The translations under genes were made by a program, and so were the position numbers. Of a stretch of 53,546 nt of DNA, positions 32,446 to 41,561 are shown one piece after another. The notes beneath the pieces were generated by a model. The model was given only the letters and a program-made list of their open reading frames with translations. It was not told the origin of the DNA and made no database searches. The DNA comes from JAVWJP01 sp036638975. Lineage in GTDB: Bacteria > Bacillota > Clostridia > Oscillospirales > Ruminococcaceae. The DNA lies in assembly GCA_036638975.1 (NCBI GenBank), contig JAVWJP010000015.1, positions 1-53,546 on the forward strand. Reading direction: 5' to 3'. The first letter of the stretch is position 1; the number at the start of each line of letters is the position of its first letter.

Positions 32446-34533
32446 TTACTTTAACAGGACACCTGCCATTTGCGGGCTTTGTGCTTTTTTATTTGCAAAA
32501 AAGTACTCGTCAAACACAGTTTTTGCAATGGGAACACCTGTATAGCCCTGTCCGCCTTTTTCTATGACTACAGCTATGGCTATCTCGGGCTTTTCTGCCG
32601 GTGCATAGGCTATATAAACAGAGTTAAGCTCTGTACCGGTAGCATTTACCTCCGGCGTACCTGTTTTTGCCGCAACCGTTACGCCGTAGTTGTTAAACTT
32701 ACCAAGTGAAGTTCCGTTTGGTCCTGCCGCCGCAATCATGCCTTCACGCACTACGTCAATGGCGTTTTGCGAGAGGTTTAAATTGGCAACAAGCTCCGGT
32801 ACTGACTCGGCTATTGTTTCATCAAAATTATAAGAAACTACGCTTTTTACAAAATGTGTTTTCATTCGTTTACCGCCGTTTGCCAAAGCAGCCGTATAGG
32901 TTGCAAGCTGAATAGGCGTAAATTTGTTGTCGCTCTGCCCTATAGACGCCTGTATAACATCGCCTGCCCACCACTGCTTGCCAACACTTTTGCTGTACTC
33001 CGGTCCTGCTCTGTGCCCCTGCTGTTCAGGTATCTCAACCCCCGTAAGCTCGCCTAAGCCAAAGCCCCGCTCATATTTATCTATTTTATCTATGCCTAAT
33101 ATTCTGCCTGTTTCGTAAAAATAAAAGTTGCAGCTTTTTTGCAGTGCCGTAACTACGTTTATCGGGCCGTTGTAATAGAGGCAGCGCGGGGTATAGGACG
33201 GTGCAAAGTAGGTATAAACCTGCGTGCAGTTGACAATGGTATCGCGCGTAATTGTACCCTCATTAAGCGCGGCAGTTGCAACACAGGGCTTAAATGACGA
33301 GCCGGGGGCATAGGTGCCCTGCAATGCCTTATTATAAAATGGCTGAAACGGGTCGGCATTGTTTTTTGCATAGTCCTCTTTATAGGTAGCCAGGTTATAG
33401 CTGGGGTAAGAAGCGCTTGCAAGCACCTCGCCCGTGGGGACATGAATAACCACAGCCGCGCCCACAGTAGCGTCCCTACCGTTATTGATAGTTGCCGCCT
33501 TGCGCATCTTTTTTATCTCAACATCAAGCGAGCTCTGCAAAACATTTTGCAGCTCTTTGTCTATAGTAAGCACCACCGTGTTACCCGGCTTTGGCGGCAC
33601 AGTTTCTACAACATCTACAACAGAACCGTTTTCAAAGCTTATCTGGCGCTCTCCGCTTGTGCCGCGCAGCTTGCTTTCAAAGGCTTTTTCTATACCCTCT
33701 TTGCCGACTATTGCATTTGTTTCGTATCCTTTTTCTTTGTAAGACTCAAGCTCCTCAGAGTATATAGGGCCGACACGCCCTATTATATGCGGTGCTAAGT
33801 CACCGCAGGCATACTCGCGTATAGAGCTTTCTAAAACGTCCACGCCCGGTAAGGCGAAGGAGTTCTCTTTTATTTTTGTTATTGTAGAAATAGTTATGTC
33901 CTCGGCAAAGGTATACGGCACCTCGTAATTAAACCCGCGTTGTGCCATTTCGTAGCGTACACCCGCCACAATTCTTTGCTGATATGGTGTATAAAGCGGC
34001 GGTATTTCGCTTGGCAGACAGCCGCGCTCCTTCGCCAGCTTCTCTATTTGTTCATCGGTATATTGAAGCGAAAATGTATCAATCAGCCAATACCAAACAT
34101 CTGTTGCAGTGGCGGCAGAGTTTACATCTACAAACTTTTTAAGCCTGCTTATGTCGCCGTCGCCGCCCTCAAAGCGAAAAGGCTCGCTCTTTGTAATAGG
34201 TAAATTATCTATCCAGTCCTCGCCCGATTGCTCCATGATTTTTGTAAGTTCTAAAATAGTTTCGTTTTCTTTACCCTTTTTTAAAAATGCCTTGTCGAGC
34301 ACAACATTAAAGCCCGTGCGGTTTATGACCATGGGACGACCGTATCTGTCCACAATCTCACCGCGCGCAGCCGGCATTATCTGCTTTTGGCTGGTGCTTT
34401 TATTTGCAAGCCCTATATACTTAGCGCTTTCAACTATTTGCATTTTTACAAGGCGAAGCCCATAAAGCACACCCACCACCAAAAAAAGCACGGCAAGCAG
34501 AGCTACACGAAGTTTATTTGAAGTTTCTCTCAA
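32446..34533 (-). CDS. mrdA: Class B penicillin-binding protein 2 (cell-elongation transpeptidase)
   Basis: A 695-residue peptidoglycan transpeptidase of the elongasome. One N-terminal membrane segment (about 8-27, VALLAVLFLVVGVLYGL) is followed by the dimerisation domain and the penicillin-binding domain. The catalytic Ser is in PGSSFKP (about 413), SCN follows about 60 residues later and KTGTPE lies near 621. The early RGEIVDRYGRPM segment is typical of PBP2. It lies between mreD and minD on the same strand, so it works with MreBCD to extend the side wall. RodA is not encoded beside it. Confidence 0.92.
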   Translation of the reverse strand: MRETSNKLRVALLAVLFLVVGVLYGLRLVKMQIVESAKYIGLANKSTSQKQIMPAARGEIVDRYGRPMVINRTGFNVVLDKAFLKKGKENETILELTKIMEQSGEDWIDNLPITKSEPFRFEGGDGDISRLKKFVDVNSAATATDVWYWLIDTFSLQYTDEQIEKLAKERGCLPSEIPPLYTPYQQRIVAGVRYEMAQRGFNYEVPYTFAEDITISTITKIKENSFALPGVDVLESSIREYACGDLAPHIIGRVGPIYSEELESYKEKGYETNAIVGKEGIEKAFESKLRGTSGERQISFENGSVVDVVETVPPKPGNTVVLTIDKELQNVLQSSLDVEIKKMRKAATINNGRDATVGAAVVIHVPTGEVLASASYPSYNLATYKEDYAKNNADPFQPFYNKALQGTYAPGSSFKPCVATAALNEGTITRDTIVNCTQVYTYFAPSYTPRCLYYNGPINVVTALQKSCNFYFYETGRILGIDKIDKYERGFGLGELTGVEIPEQQGHRAGPEYSKSVGKQWWAGDVIQASIGQSDNKFTPIQLATYTAALANGGKRMKTHFVKSVVSYNFDETIAESVPELVANLNLSQNAIDVVREGMIAAAGPNGTSLGKFNNYGVTVAAKTGTPEVNATGTELNSVYIAYAPAEKPEIAIAVVIEKGGQGYTGVPIAKTVFDEYFFANKKAQSPQMAGVLLK

Positions 34534-34570
34534 GCCGCGGCCCCCTTTTTTATATTGACCAAAAAATCAA

Positions 34571-35092
34571 TTATACCCGCAGTCTACCCGCAAAGTAACC
34601 TGTAAGCCATCTTACAATGTAATAAATAGGTACAATTACAGCCGTACTGTAAAGCACCGACGGCAATATAGAAAACAAAAGCACCCTAGAGCGGTTCTCA
34701 AAGCCCCACATCTGAAAATAAAAGAAGTACTCCAAAAGCCCGCGTAAAAGCAAAACGATAAACCCCAGCATAAGCGCATTGCTTATGCGAAGCTGTGTCA
34801 AATATGCCGTTAAAAGCCCTGCCGCCACACAGCCCGCCATCACCAATATTCCGTTAAAGCCAAATATTGTAAAGCTGGCAAGGTCGCACAAAAGCCCCGC
34901 AAAAGCGCCCATAATACCGCCTGTAAACTCGCCCTCAAACATGGCAAGGCATACTGCCGCAGGCACTACAAGGTTTGGCTTTACCCCATTGATAGAAAAA
35001 AGCATGGGCGTATTCTGCAAAACATATAGGAATATAAACAGTACAACAAAGCTTGTATATTTTAAGACATAAATATGTGTGTTTTTTGTCAT
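34571..35092 (-). CDS. mreD: Rod-shape-determining membrane protein MreD
   Basis: A 173-residue integral membrane protein with about five hydrophobic segments, starting with YTSFVVLFIFLYVLQ. The conserved GIMGAFAGLLCDL region near the middle is typical of MreD. It links MreC to the wall-synthesis enzymes of the elongasome. The ATG overlaps the stop of mreC by four bases, so translation is coupled. It is followed by PBP2 after 37 bases. Confidence 0.93.
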   Translation of the reverse strand: MTKNTHIYVLKYTSFVVLFIFLYVLQNTPMLFSINGVKPNLVVPAAVCLAMFEGEFTGGIMGAFAGLLCDLASFTIFGFNGILVMAGCVAAGLLTAYLTQLRISNALMLGFIVLLLRGLLEYFFYFQMWGFENRSRVLLFSILPSVLYSTAVIVPIYYIVRWLTGYFAGRLRV

Positions 35093-35961
35093 GGCGTTTT
35101 GCCCCCGCCTTGCTCTGCCGAGCTGCCTTGCCCCGCAAACGACTTTACGACGAGGACATCTTTTATATTTTTAATATCAGAGCTTGGCTCTATTATAGCA
35201 TAAAGCGAGTTACCATGGCTTTCGCTTTTAACATCTGTTATTTTGCCTATTACCTGCTCTTTGGGGTAAAGCCCGCTTATTCCCGAGGTAACTATAAGGT
35301 CACCCACGGCAGCGCCGCTCTCGCGCGGGAGCAAGTACATTTTGCACTGCCCTTTTTCAGAGAGCTCTACCGTGCCTGTGATAAGTGCGGTGTCACGCGT
35401 GCGCGTGTCGTAAACACCTATATTGTTTGCAGGGTCAAGTATTGTAGAAACCTTGGCATATGTAAGCCCCACCTCAAAAACTATGCCCACAAAGCCGTCC
35501 TTTGTCATTACGGAATCGCGCGGCTCTATGCCGTCAAGCGAGCCTTTGTCTATAGTGAACGAATAAAACCTGTCGGAGGTGTCGCGCCCCATAACAGATG
35601 CAGGCTCTATCTCCAAGTCGGCGGCACGTTCTTTAAGCTCTAAAAAATCTTTATAAATATCATTTTGGTGCTTTATCTTGTCGTAATCGACAAGCTTTTT
35701 GTTAAGCTCGCGGATTTCTTCTTTTTGACGCTCGTTTTCTGCCTTTATGCTTTTAGCACTTGTGAACGTTGAAAAAAACTCGCTTACATTAAACGAAATA
35801 CTTGATGAAACCTTTTGAAAAGGTGTAATAACGGCACCTAAAAGGCTTGAGGACAATGTACCAAAGCCGCCTGTCCATGCCGCGCGCAGCATAAAAGCGC
35901 CCAGCACAACCGCTATAGCCGCCAATATTTTAAAACGTGTGGACGAAAAAAACTCCTTCAT
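35089..35961 (-). CDS. mreC: Rod-shape-determining protein MreC
   Basis: A 290-residue bitopic protein with one N-terminal membrane segment (ILAAIAVVLGAFML), a coiled coil (KSIKAENERQKEEIRELNKKL, about 68-95) and the beta-rich extracellular MreC domain (VIGKITDVKSESHG near the end). A Ser/Gln/Gly-rich tail follows. MreC forms filaments that activate PBP2. The overlap with mreD and the mreB gene upstream make a normal mreBCD cluster. Confidence 0.95.
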   Translation of the reverse strand: MKEFFSSTRFKILAAIAVVLGAFMLRAAWTGGFGTLSSSLLGAVITPFQKVSSSISFNVSEFFSTFTSAKSIKAENERQKEEIRELNKKLVDYDKIKHQNDIYKDFLELKERAADLEIEPASVMGRDTSDRFYSFTIDKGSLDGIEPRDSVMTKDGFVGIVFEVGLTYAKVSTILDPANNIGVYDTRTRDTALITGTVELSEKGQCKMYLLPRESGAAVGDLIVTSGISGLYPKEQVIGKITDVKSESHGNSLYAIIEPSSDIKNIKDVLVVKSFAGQGSSAEQGGGKTP

Positions 35962-36003
35962 GCCCTCTCCCCCTTCCTATATAATAATTTAAGAAAAACG
36001 CAA

Positions 36004-36032
36004 AGTAAAAGCCGGTTGCTTTACAGGCTTTC
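36004..36032 (-). terminator. Possible attenuator hairpin between mreB and mreC
   Basis: aaagcc pairs with ggcttt across about 12 bases and is followed on the minus strand by a T-rich stretch. It could reduce mreC expression relative to mreB. The rest of 35,962-36,170 shows no gene. Confidence 0.35.
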
Positions 36033-36170
36033 TACGCAAAACGCGGGTTGCCGCAAAGCCGACTTTATTTTGTCCGCTTACACAACAGCCCGCCGTTAAT
36101 ATAGCAGCTACGCTTGGCTTTTTTAACTCCAATATCGAGTAAGACTGCTACAAACCCCTGCAAAAGCTTT

Positions 36171-37193
36171 TTAGTACCTGTGGTCATCTTCTGTAAGTAC
36201 GTCAGAAAGCTTAGTTAAGTCTTCTAGCACACGCCCCGTGCCTATAGCCACACAGTCCAAAGGGTTATCGGCGATATAAACCGGCATTCCGGTTTCTTCT
36301 GCTATAAGCTTATCAAGGTTTTTAAGCAGTGCACCGCCGCCCGTCAAGGTAATACCATGGTCGATAATATCCGCAGAAAGCTCCGGCGGAGTTCTCTCAA
36401 GCGTAACTTTTATTGCATCAAGCACCGCAGAAAGCGGGTCTTCAAGTGCCTCGCGAATTTCGGCAGGGGTAATGTAAATGTTTTTCGGCAAGCCGTCCAC
36501 AAGGTTACGCCCTTTAATCTCCATTGGCTGCTCGTCTTCAAACGGGTACGCCGAGCCTATATTTGTTTTGATGTCTTCTGCTGTTCTTTCGCCTATAAGC
36601 AAATTATACTTCTTTTTAACGTACTGAATTATAGAGAGGTCAAACTCGTCGCCGCCAACACGCACCGAGCGAGCTGCCACTATGCCGCCTAAAGAAATCA
36701 CTGCAACCTCACTTGTTCCTCCGCCGATATCTACAACCATACTGCCCGTGGGCTCTGCAACAGGCAGCCCCGCGCCGATTGCCGCCGCCATTGGTTCTTC
36801 TATTATAGAAACCTGCTTTGCTCCCGCTTTAAGAGTTGCCTCTTTAACAGCGCGGCGCTCTACTGCGGTAACTCCGGAGGGTATACATATTACAACGCGC
36901 GGACGCGCAAAAGATGAATTGTTGAAAACCTTTTTTATAAAAAGCTCAAGCATACTGGTGGTGATATCAAAATCGGCTATAACTCCGTCTTTAAGAGGAC
37001 GAACAGCAACAATAGAGCCGGGGGTTCTCCCTATAATGTCCTTTGCCTCCTGCCCGACATAGCGCACTCTGTCGCTTCGTGTATCAACTGCAACAACCGA
37101 AGGCTCACGCAAAATTATACCCTTGCCCTTCATAAAAATAAGGGTATTAGCGGTGCCAAGGTCTATGCCAATATCTTTTGTGAACGAAAACAT
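36171..37193 (-). CDS. mreB: Rod-shape-determining actin homologue MreB
   Basis: A 340-residue cytoskeletal ATPase of the actin/Hsp70 superfamily. The phosphate 1 loop GIDLGTANTLIF is at the start, the phosphate 2 loop VVDIGGGTSEVAVISLGG near residue 155, and the adenosine loop TGGGALLKNLDKLI near 290. MreB filaments guide the elongation machinery. Length is normal. It leads the mreBCD-PBP2 cluster and has its own promoter. Confidence 0.97.
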   Translation of the reverse strand: MFSFTKDIGIDLGTANTLIFMKGKGIILREPSVVAVDTRSDRVRYVGQEAKDIIGRTPGSIVAVRPLKDGVIADFDITTSMLELFIKKVFNNSSFARPRVVICIPSGVTAVERRAVKEATLKAGAKQVSIIEEPMAAAIGAGLPVAEPTGSMVVDIGGGTSEVAVISLGGIVAARSVRVGGDEFDLSIIQYVKKKYNLLIGERTAEDIKTNIGSAYPFEDEQPMEIKGRNLVDGLPKNIYITPAEIREALEDPLSAVLDAIKVTLERTPPELSADIIDHGITLTGGGALLKNLDKLIAEETGMPVYIADNPLDCVAIGTGRVLEDLTKLSDVLTEDDHRY

Positions 37194-37261
37194 ATGCTAC
37201 CCCTTTCGCGGCTTTACCGCATAACTTCTTTTTTTAGATATAATAATTCATTATCCTTAGT

Positions 37262-37290
37262 ATTATACCCCTAAACTTACTTTTTCACAA
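37262..37290 (-). promoter_or_regulatory. Promoter of mreB
   Basis: On the minus strand TTGTGA (37290-37285), a 17-bp spacer and TATAAT (37267-37262) lie about 70 bases before the mreB start, just beyond the first copy of the 97-bp repeat. Confidence 0.6.
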
Positions 37291-37307
37291 TAATTAAATC
37301 TATTTTT

Positions 37308-37590
37308 TTGTAAATTCTTTATTTTTTTGTAATAAAAGTGGTGCTTTTGATGTGCTTTTGCAGCACTTCGCCGCCTGCGGCGGTGAAATACCTAAACCCT
37401 TACTTTGTAAATTCTTTATTTTTTTGTAATAAAAGCGGTGCTTTTGATGTGCTTTTGCAGCACTTCGCCGCCTGCGGCGGTGAAATACCTAAACCCTTAC
37501 TTTGTAAATTCTTTATTTTTTTGTAATACAAACGGTGCTTTTGATGTGCTTTTGCAGCACTTCGCCGCCTGCGGCGGTGAAATACTTAAA
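37308..37590. repeat. 97-bp unit repeated three times between mreB and maf
   Basis: Near-identical units start at 37308, 37405 and 37502, exactly 97 bases apart. Each has ttgtaaattctttattttt, then gtgcttttgcagcac (a hairpin) and cgccgcctgcggcgg (a second hairpin). The third copy runs over the end of maf and supplies its stop codon. Only a few bases differ between copies (for example aaagtgg, aaagcgg and caaacgg). The pairs of hairpins could act as serial terminators or RNA-processing sites. Confidence 0.9.
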
Positions 37591-38143
37591 CACCAAATTT
37601 TTCAAGCTCGCGTTTAAGCCGTGCCACAGGCAAGCCCATGACATTAAAGTAGTCGCCGTCTATTTTTTTTACCAAAAGGCAGCCCTTGCCCTGAATGCCA
37701 TATCCGCCCGCCTTGTCAAATGGCTCTCCTGTATTTATATAATCGTTTATCTCTTTTTTTGTCAGCGAATAAAACCATACATCGGTGCACTGCGTAAATG
37801 AATACTCGCGGTCATTATACCTAAGCGAAACCCCTGTATAAACCTTATGCACATTGCCCGAAAGCATCTCAAGCATACGCACGGCATCAGCCTCGTCCTT
37901 TGGCTTACCCAAAACCTCGTCACCCAGCACCACAACGGTATCAGCCCCTATAATAAGGTCTTGCGGATAGCTTTTTTGTACGTGCAGGGTTTTTTTGCCC
38001 GCCAAAATTTCACCCGCCGCCTGAGGCGCTGTGCCATTAGGAACTTCTTCATTTATATTTGCCGGCCGCACCTGATAATCCTTATATATATACCCCAAAA
38101 GCTCGCGCCTACGCGGAGAAGCCGAAGCCAATATAATATCCAT
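37586..38143 (-). CDS. maf: Maf-family nucleotide pyrophosphatase
   Basis: A 185-residue house-cleaning enzyme that hydrolyses modified or canonical nucleoside triphosphates (dTTP/UTP/pseudo-UTP type in many homologues). The start ILASASPRRRELL, the central GADTVVVLGDEVLGKPKDE and the late YGIQGKGCLLVKKIDGDYFNVMGLP (cited in two parts: YGIQGKGCLLV, then DGDYFNVMGLP) are typical. It follows dut in the same direction 24 bases away. The last codons overlap the third 97-bp repeat. Confidence 0.93.
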   Translation of the reverse strand: MDIILASASPRRRELLGYIYKDYQVRPANINEEVPNGTAPQAAGEILAGKKTLHVQKSYPQDLIIGADTVVVLGDEVLGKPKDEADAVRMLEMLSGNVHKVYTGVSLRYNDREYSFTQCTDVWFYSLTKKEINDYINTGEPFDKAGGYGIQGKGCLLVKKIDGDYFNVMGLPVARLKRELEKFGV

Positions 38144-38167
38144 GTTGTGTTGCCCCCTTTTATCACT

Positions 38168-38617
38168 CTAATTCCTTGCAGAAACGCCGCTGCTGCCAAA
38201 GCCCCGCTCGCCCCGCGCGGTGTCTGTAAGGTCATCACATTCGCACCACTGCGGGTGCAGTACCGGTGCTATAACCATTTGGGCTATTCTGTCACCGCTG
38301 TGTACAACAAAATCCTCCGCACTGTAGTTTCGTATGCCAACGGCTATTTCACCGCGGTAATCCGAATCTATAACTCCAACGCAATTGGAGGGGACTATAC
38401 CGTTTTTTAAGGCAAGCCCGCTGCGTGCATAAACAAAAGCTGCACAGTCACCGTTTGGCAGCGCCATTGCAAAGCCTGTCCCAATTTTTACAGTTTCTCC
38501 CGCTCGTATTGTGACAGGTGCAGCTATGCAGGCGTGTAAATCGTAACCCGCACTTCCGTCTGTTGCGTTCTGCGGTACTATTGCCTCTGCATTAAGTTTT
38601 TTAAATTTTAGTGTCAT
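38168..38617 (-). CDS. dut: dUTP pyrophosphatase
   Basis: A 149-residue trimeric dUTPase that converts dUTP to dUMP and pyrophosphate, keeping uracil out of DNA and feeding dTMP synthesis. The motifs DGSAGYDLHA, YARSGLALKNG, GVIDSDYRGEI, SGDRIAQMVI and the C-terminal GERGFGSSG are all present in order. It sits beside maf, another nucleotide-cleaning enzyme. Confidence 0.97.
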   Translation of the reverse strand: MTLKFKKLNAEAIVPQNATDGSAGYDLHACIAAPVTIRAGETVKIGTGFAMALPNGDCAAFVYARSGLALKNGIVPSNCVGVIDSDYRGEIAVGIRNYSAEDFVVHSGDRIAQMVIAPVLHPQWCECDDLTDTARGERGFGSSGVSARN

Positions 38618-38673
38618 CTGTAATATACTCCGTTTTTATTTATACTTAAAGTTGTATTTTATTAAAATATTGC

Positions 38674-40746
38674 TTATTGTAAGTTTCGATAATACAGCCC
38701 GCGCGTTTTATTCTCGCGCTCGCCGCCGCTTTTATACTCGTTTATTACCCTTGCACACTCTGCTTTTTCTTCAGTCGTAAAATAAAGTGTTACAAAGCCT
38801 GTACCTTTAAGCTCGGGCAGCCTGTCTGCCAAGTAAAGCGGCAGGCAGTTATATACCTCTGTCAACTTTTTTTCTCCACCGCAGCCAACAACAAATGAAT
38901 TACCCAAGCGGTCGTACATCTTTGCCTTGCCCTTACATTCCATACAGCTTTTTTCGTTTTTAACAGGGCAGTTGCGCATAATCATAAGCGGTAAATACCC
39001 GTAACCCAACATACCAAATGGCACAGCCCCGCGTATGTGCTTAACGTCGTTTAAATTAAGCTCGTAAGAGGCAGTTACCGCCTCGCACCCCAGCTCTGCA
39101 TATGCGTCAAGCGCCGCCGCATTTGTTACATTAAGCCCCCAGTCGCCCACAGGTGTAAAGCCGTGCTGCTTTGCAAACCAAATGCCGCCTAAATTGCCCG
39201 CAAAAATCCGCTTAATTCCGCGCTGTTTAAGCTGGCTCAGCGCTTCCTCACAGCCCGCATAATTTTCAAAATCTATGCGGGGAAGCTCCCCCGCAAGCTT
39301 TTTTATTATTTCCCAGTCCAAAACCTTAGCCGCTTCCTTTACGGGCAGTACAATTAAGTCCAGCTTCGCCAGTGCATCGGCATCGGGCAATTGCTCGGCT
39401 TTTGCAAACCTGCCGTACAGCGGTGGTGTATCGGGCAGCTTTTGGCTGTACACTTCTTCGCCCGCATTTACCCCGCTGTTTTCGGGCACAAACGTCACAG
39501 GTTTAAGACAAGCCCTCTGCTTCGTAATGCCATCGAGCACCGTTCGCCTAAGCTCATTCACAGCCGAAACAGGCACAGCCAAGCCGTCCTCACAGTTTAT
39601 TTTAACATCATCTATGCGGTACGGTGTGCCGCCCAGTTTTTCAAGCGCCCTGCGCAGCATTTCATCGGTAGTTGGTTTATTTACAGCAATTTCGGGCAAC
39701 ATTCCCGCTGCAAATGCCTCGTTGCCGTCACTGTCATGCAGTTTAAGCGCAATCGCCTCCCCCGACCTCAGTGTAAGCTCCCCGCTAAGACCAACCCGCG
39801 GCATTTCGTGCAGATAAAGCTGTGCCAAGCCCTTTAACACACCGTCTGCCGCCACTACGTCCTCTTTGCCGCGCGTTCCGAACATCTCGCTGCCGCGTTT
39901 TGCATTGTAATAACCCTGCGTAAAACCGGCACGAGAAAATACAGATTGTAAAGTGTTTGTGTCTACCAGCCTGCCCTCACGGGCAGCGCGGCAAGCGGTT
40001 ACCGCCGCCGCCACATACTCGGGGCGCTTCATACGTCCCTCTATTTTTACAGAGCTTACTCCAAGCTCACGCAAATCGTTCATTTTTTCGACCAGCGAAA
40101 GGTCTTTAAGCGAAAGCCCACACAAGCCCTTTTGCGCCACATAAAAAGGCAGGCGGCACGGCTGAGCGCACATTCCGCGGTTGCCGCTGCGCTCTCCTAT
40201 AATAGAGCTCATATAGCACTGCCCCGAAACACACATACATAATGCACCGTGTATAAAAACCTCGGTTTCTATGGTTGTGTTTTCTGTTATTGCGGCTATC
40301 TCGTCGCGGCTCATCTCGCGGGCGAGCACAACGCGGCTAAAGCCCAGTTCTTCTAAGGCACGCACGCCCGAAAGGTTATGTACAGACATTTGTGTAGAGG
40401 CATGAAGCGGCATTTCAGGTGCATTTTTGCGCGCAAACGCCGCCAGCCCCATGTCGTTTATAATTACAGCATCTATGCCTATAGCACACGCCGTTTGCAG
40501 CATATGCCGCGCCGCCGCTTCTTCCTTTGGAAGCACAACGGTGTTAAGTGCCAAATGCACCTTCATACCGCGAACATGGCAATATTCGACAGCCTGCTCC
40601 ATTTCGCAGTCGTCAAAATTATCTGCTCCTCTACGCGCGTTAAGCACCGCTCCTCCAAGATAAACAGCATCTGCCCCGCAGGAAGCCGCCGCAATAAGCT
40701 GCTCTTTGCTGCCCGCCGGTGCCAATATCTCAGGCATATTAAACAT
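38674..40746 (-). CDS. U32-family peptidase (with DUF3656-like C-terminal part)
   Basis: A 690-residue protein of peptidase family U32, related to RlhA/TrhP-like proteins that modify RNA and to collagenase-like PrtC. The N-terminus MPEILAPAGSKEQL and the U32 signature region (ETEVFIHGALCMCVSGQCYMSS, cited as ETEVFIHGALCMC) lie near residue 160. The Cys residues there and near the C-terminus (NCPVKNEKSCMECKG) suggest an iron-sulfur cluster. The starts at 40755 (GTG), 40746 and 40737 are all possible; 40746 fits best with aaggcg upstream. It overlaps the end of zapA, a common clostridial pairing. Confidence 0.88.
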   Translation of the reverse strand: MFNMPEILAPAGSKEQLIAAASCGADAVYLGGAVLNARRGADNFDDCEMEQAVEYCHVRGMKVHLALNTVVLPKEEAAARHMLQTACAIGIDAVIINDMGLAAFARKNAPEMPLHASTQMSVHNLSGVRALEELGFSRVVLAREMSRDEIAAITENTTIETEVFIHGALCMCVSGQCYMSSIIGERSGNRGMCAQPCRLPFYVAQKGLCGLSLKDLSLVEKMNDLRELGVSSVKIEGRMKRPEYVAAAVTACRAAREGRLVDTNTLQSVFSRAGFTQGYYNAKRGSEMFGTRGKEDVVAADGVLKGLAQLYLHEMPRVGLSGELTLRSGEAIALKLHDSDGNEAFAAGMLPEIAVNKPTTDEMLRRALEKLGGTPYRIDDVKINCEDGLAVPVSAVNELRRTVLDGITKQRACLKPVTFVPENSGVNAGEEVYSQKLPDTPPLYGRFAKAEQLPDADALAKLDLIVLPVKEAAKVLDWEIIKKLAGELPRIDFENYAGCEEALSQLKQRGIKRIFAGNLGGIWFAKQHGFTPVGDWGLNVTNAAALDAYAELGCEAVTASYELNLNDVKHIRGAVPFGMLGYGYLPLMIMRNCPVKNEKSCMECKGKAKMYDRLGNSFVVGCGGEKKLTEVYNCLPLYLADRLPELKGTGFVTLYFTTEEKAECARVINEYKSGGERENKTRGLYYRNLQ

Positions 40747-41089
40747 TTTTACCACGCCTTGTCAGCTCCAGTTCGCGCTTTAACTGCGCAATTTCTCGTT
40801 TTGCCTCGTCTGCCTCTATACGCGCGCGCCCCGCATCTTCAAGATATGTATTTATCTGCCCGCGCAAATGGTCAGAGTTTTGCTCCGATTCTTTATACGC
40901 ATCAAGATAATTAAGCGCAGTAAGCGCAAGTGCTTCATTAAAAGTAAGGTTTTGCGAGCTTGCAAGCAGCTCTTTAACGCTCGCGTCAACCTGAGCACCC
41001 ATATTACGCACATATTCCTCATCTTTTTTGCTTGTTATTACAAACTTTGCACCGTATATCTCAATGCGAACCCTGTTGATTGTATCCAT
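40739..41089 (-). CDS. zapA: Cell division protein ZapA
   Basis: A 116-residue FtsZ-ring-associated protein. The N-terminal RVRIEIYGAKFVITSKKDEE (VRIEIYGAKF) and the following MGAQVDASVKEL are typical of ZapA, and a C-terminal coiled coil (EADEAKREIAQLKRELELTR) gives dimers and tetramers that bundle FtsZ. The stop overlaps the start of the U32 peptidase gene. It is the first gene of the zapA-U32-dut-maf run. Confidence 0.9.
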   Translation of the reverse strand: MDTINRVRIEIYGAKFVITSKKDEEYVRNMGAQVDASVKELLASSQNLTFNEALALTALNYLDAYKESEQNSDHLRGQINTYLEDAGRARIEADEAKREIAQLKRELELTRRGKNV

Positions 41090-41561
41090 AATGCAAGCCT
41101 CCTGTGATTTCGCGGCTGAGTGCCCCGAATTTGTGTTTGTCTTTGCTGTTTTTCCGTTTTTTATTGTACACTTTTATTATAGTCTATTTCAAAGCATTTA
41201 TAAAGTATATTTCATCAAAAAATACAGAAGATTATTAAAAAAGAACAATACCCGAATTTTACATTGTTTTTTCACGCAAACAAAGCATAAAAGCACTCTT
41301 TTTCGCTGTAATTTTGCAGTATAGCTAAAAATTATAAATATACAGCACCGTAAAAGCTGCATATGCAAAAAAAATAACCGTACAAGCACGGCAAGTTTTA
41401 ATTTTGAAGTAATATTTCGGCTTGTTTTTTTCAGTAAATTTGGTATAATTAAAAAGAAAGCGCAATGGCGCGCTCATAATACTACACATCATCAGCGCTT
41501 CTCCCGCTCCGCGCGGCGAGAGTAGCCCGTCTTTATAGACAAATGTTTCTCGTGCGGAGAA
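41090..41561 (+). promoter_or_regulatory. Intergenic region with glgP promoter and structured leader
   Basis: A TATAAT box at about 41443-41448 with a weak T-rich -35 lies before glgP. The following 100 bases are GC-rich and can fold (agcgc/gcgct and cttctcccgc/gcgg..gagag pairs, 41458-41525), so glgP has a long structured leader. The AT-rich part (41,130-41,400) shows no gene or known RNA. Confidence 0.45.
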
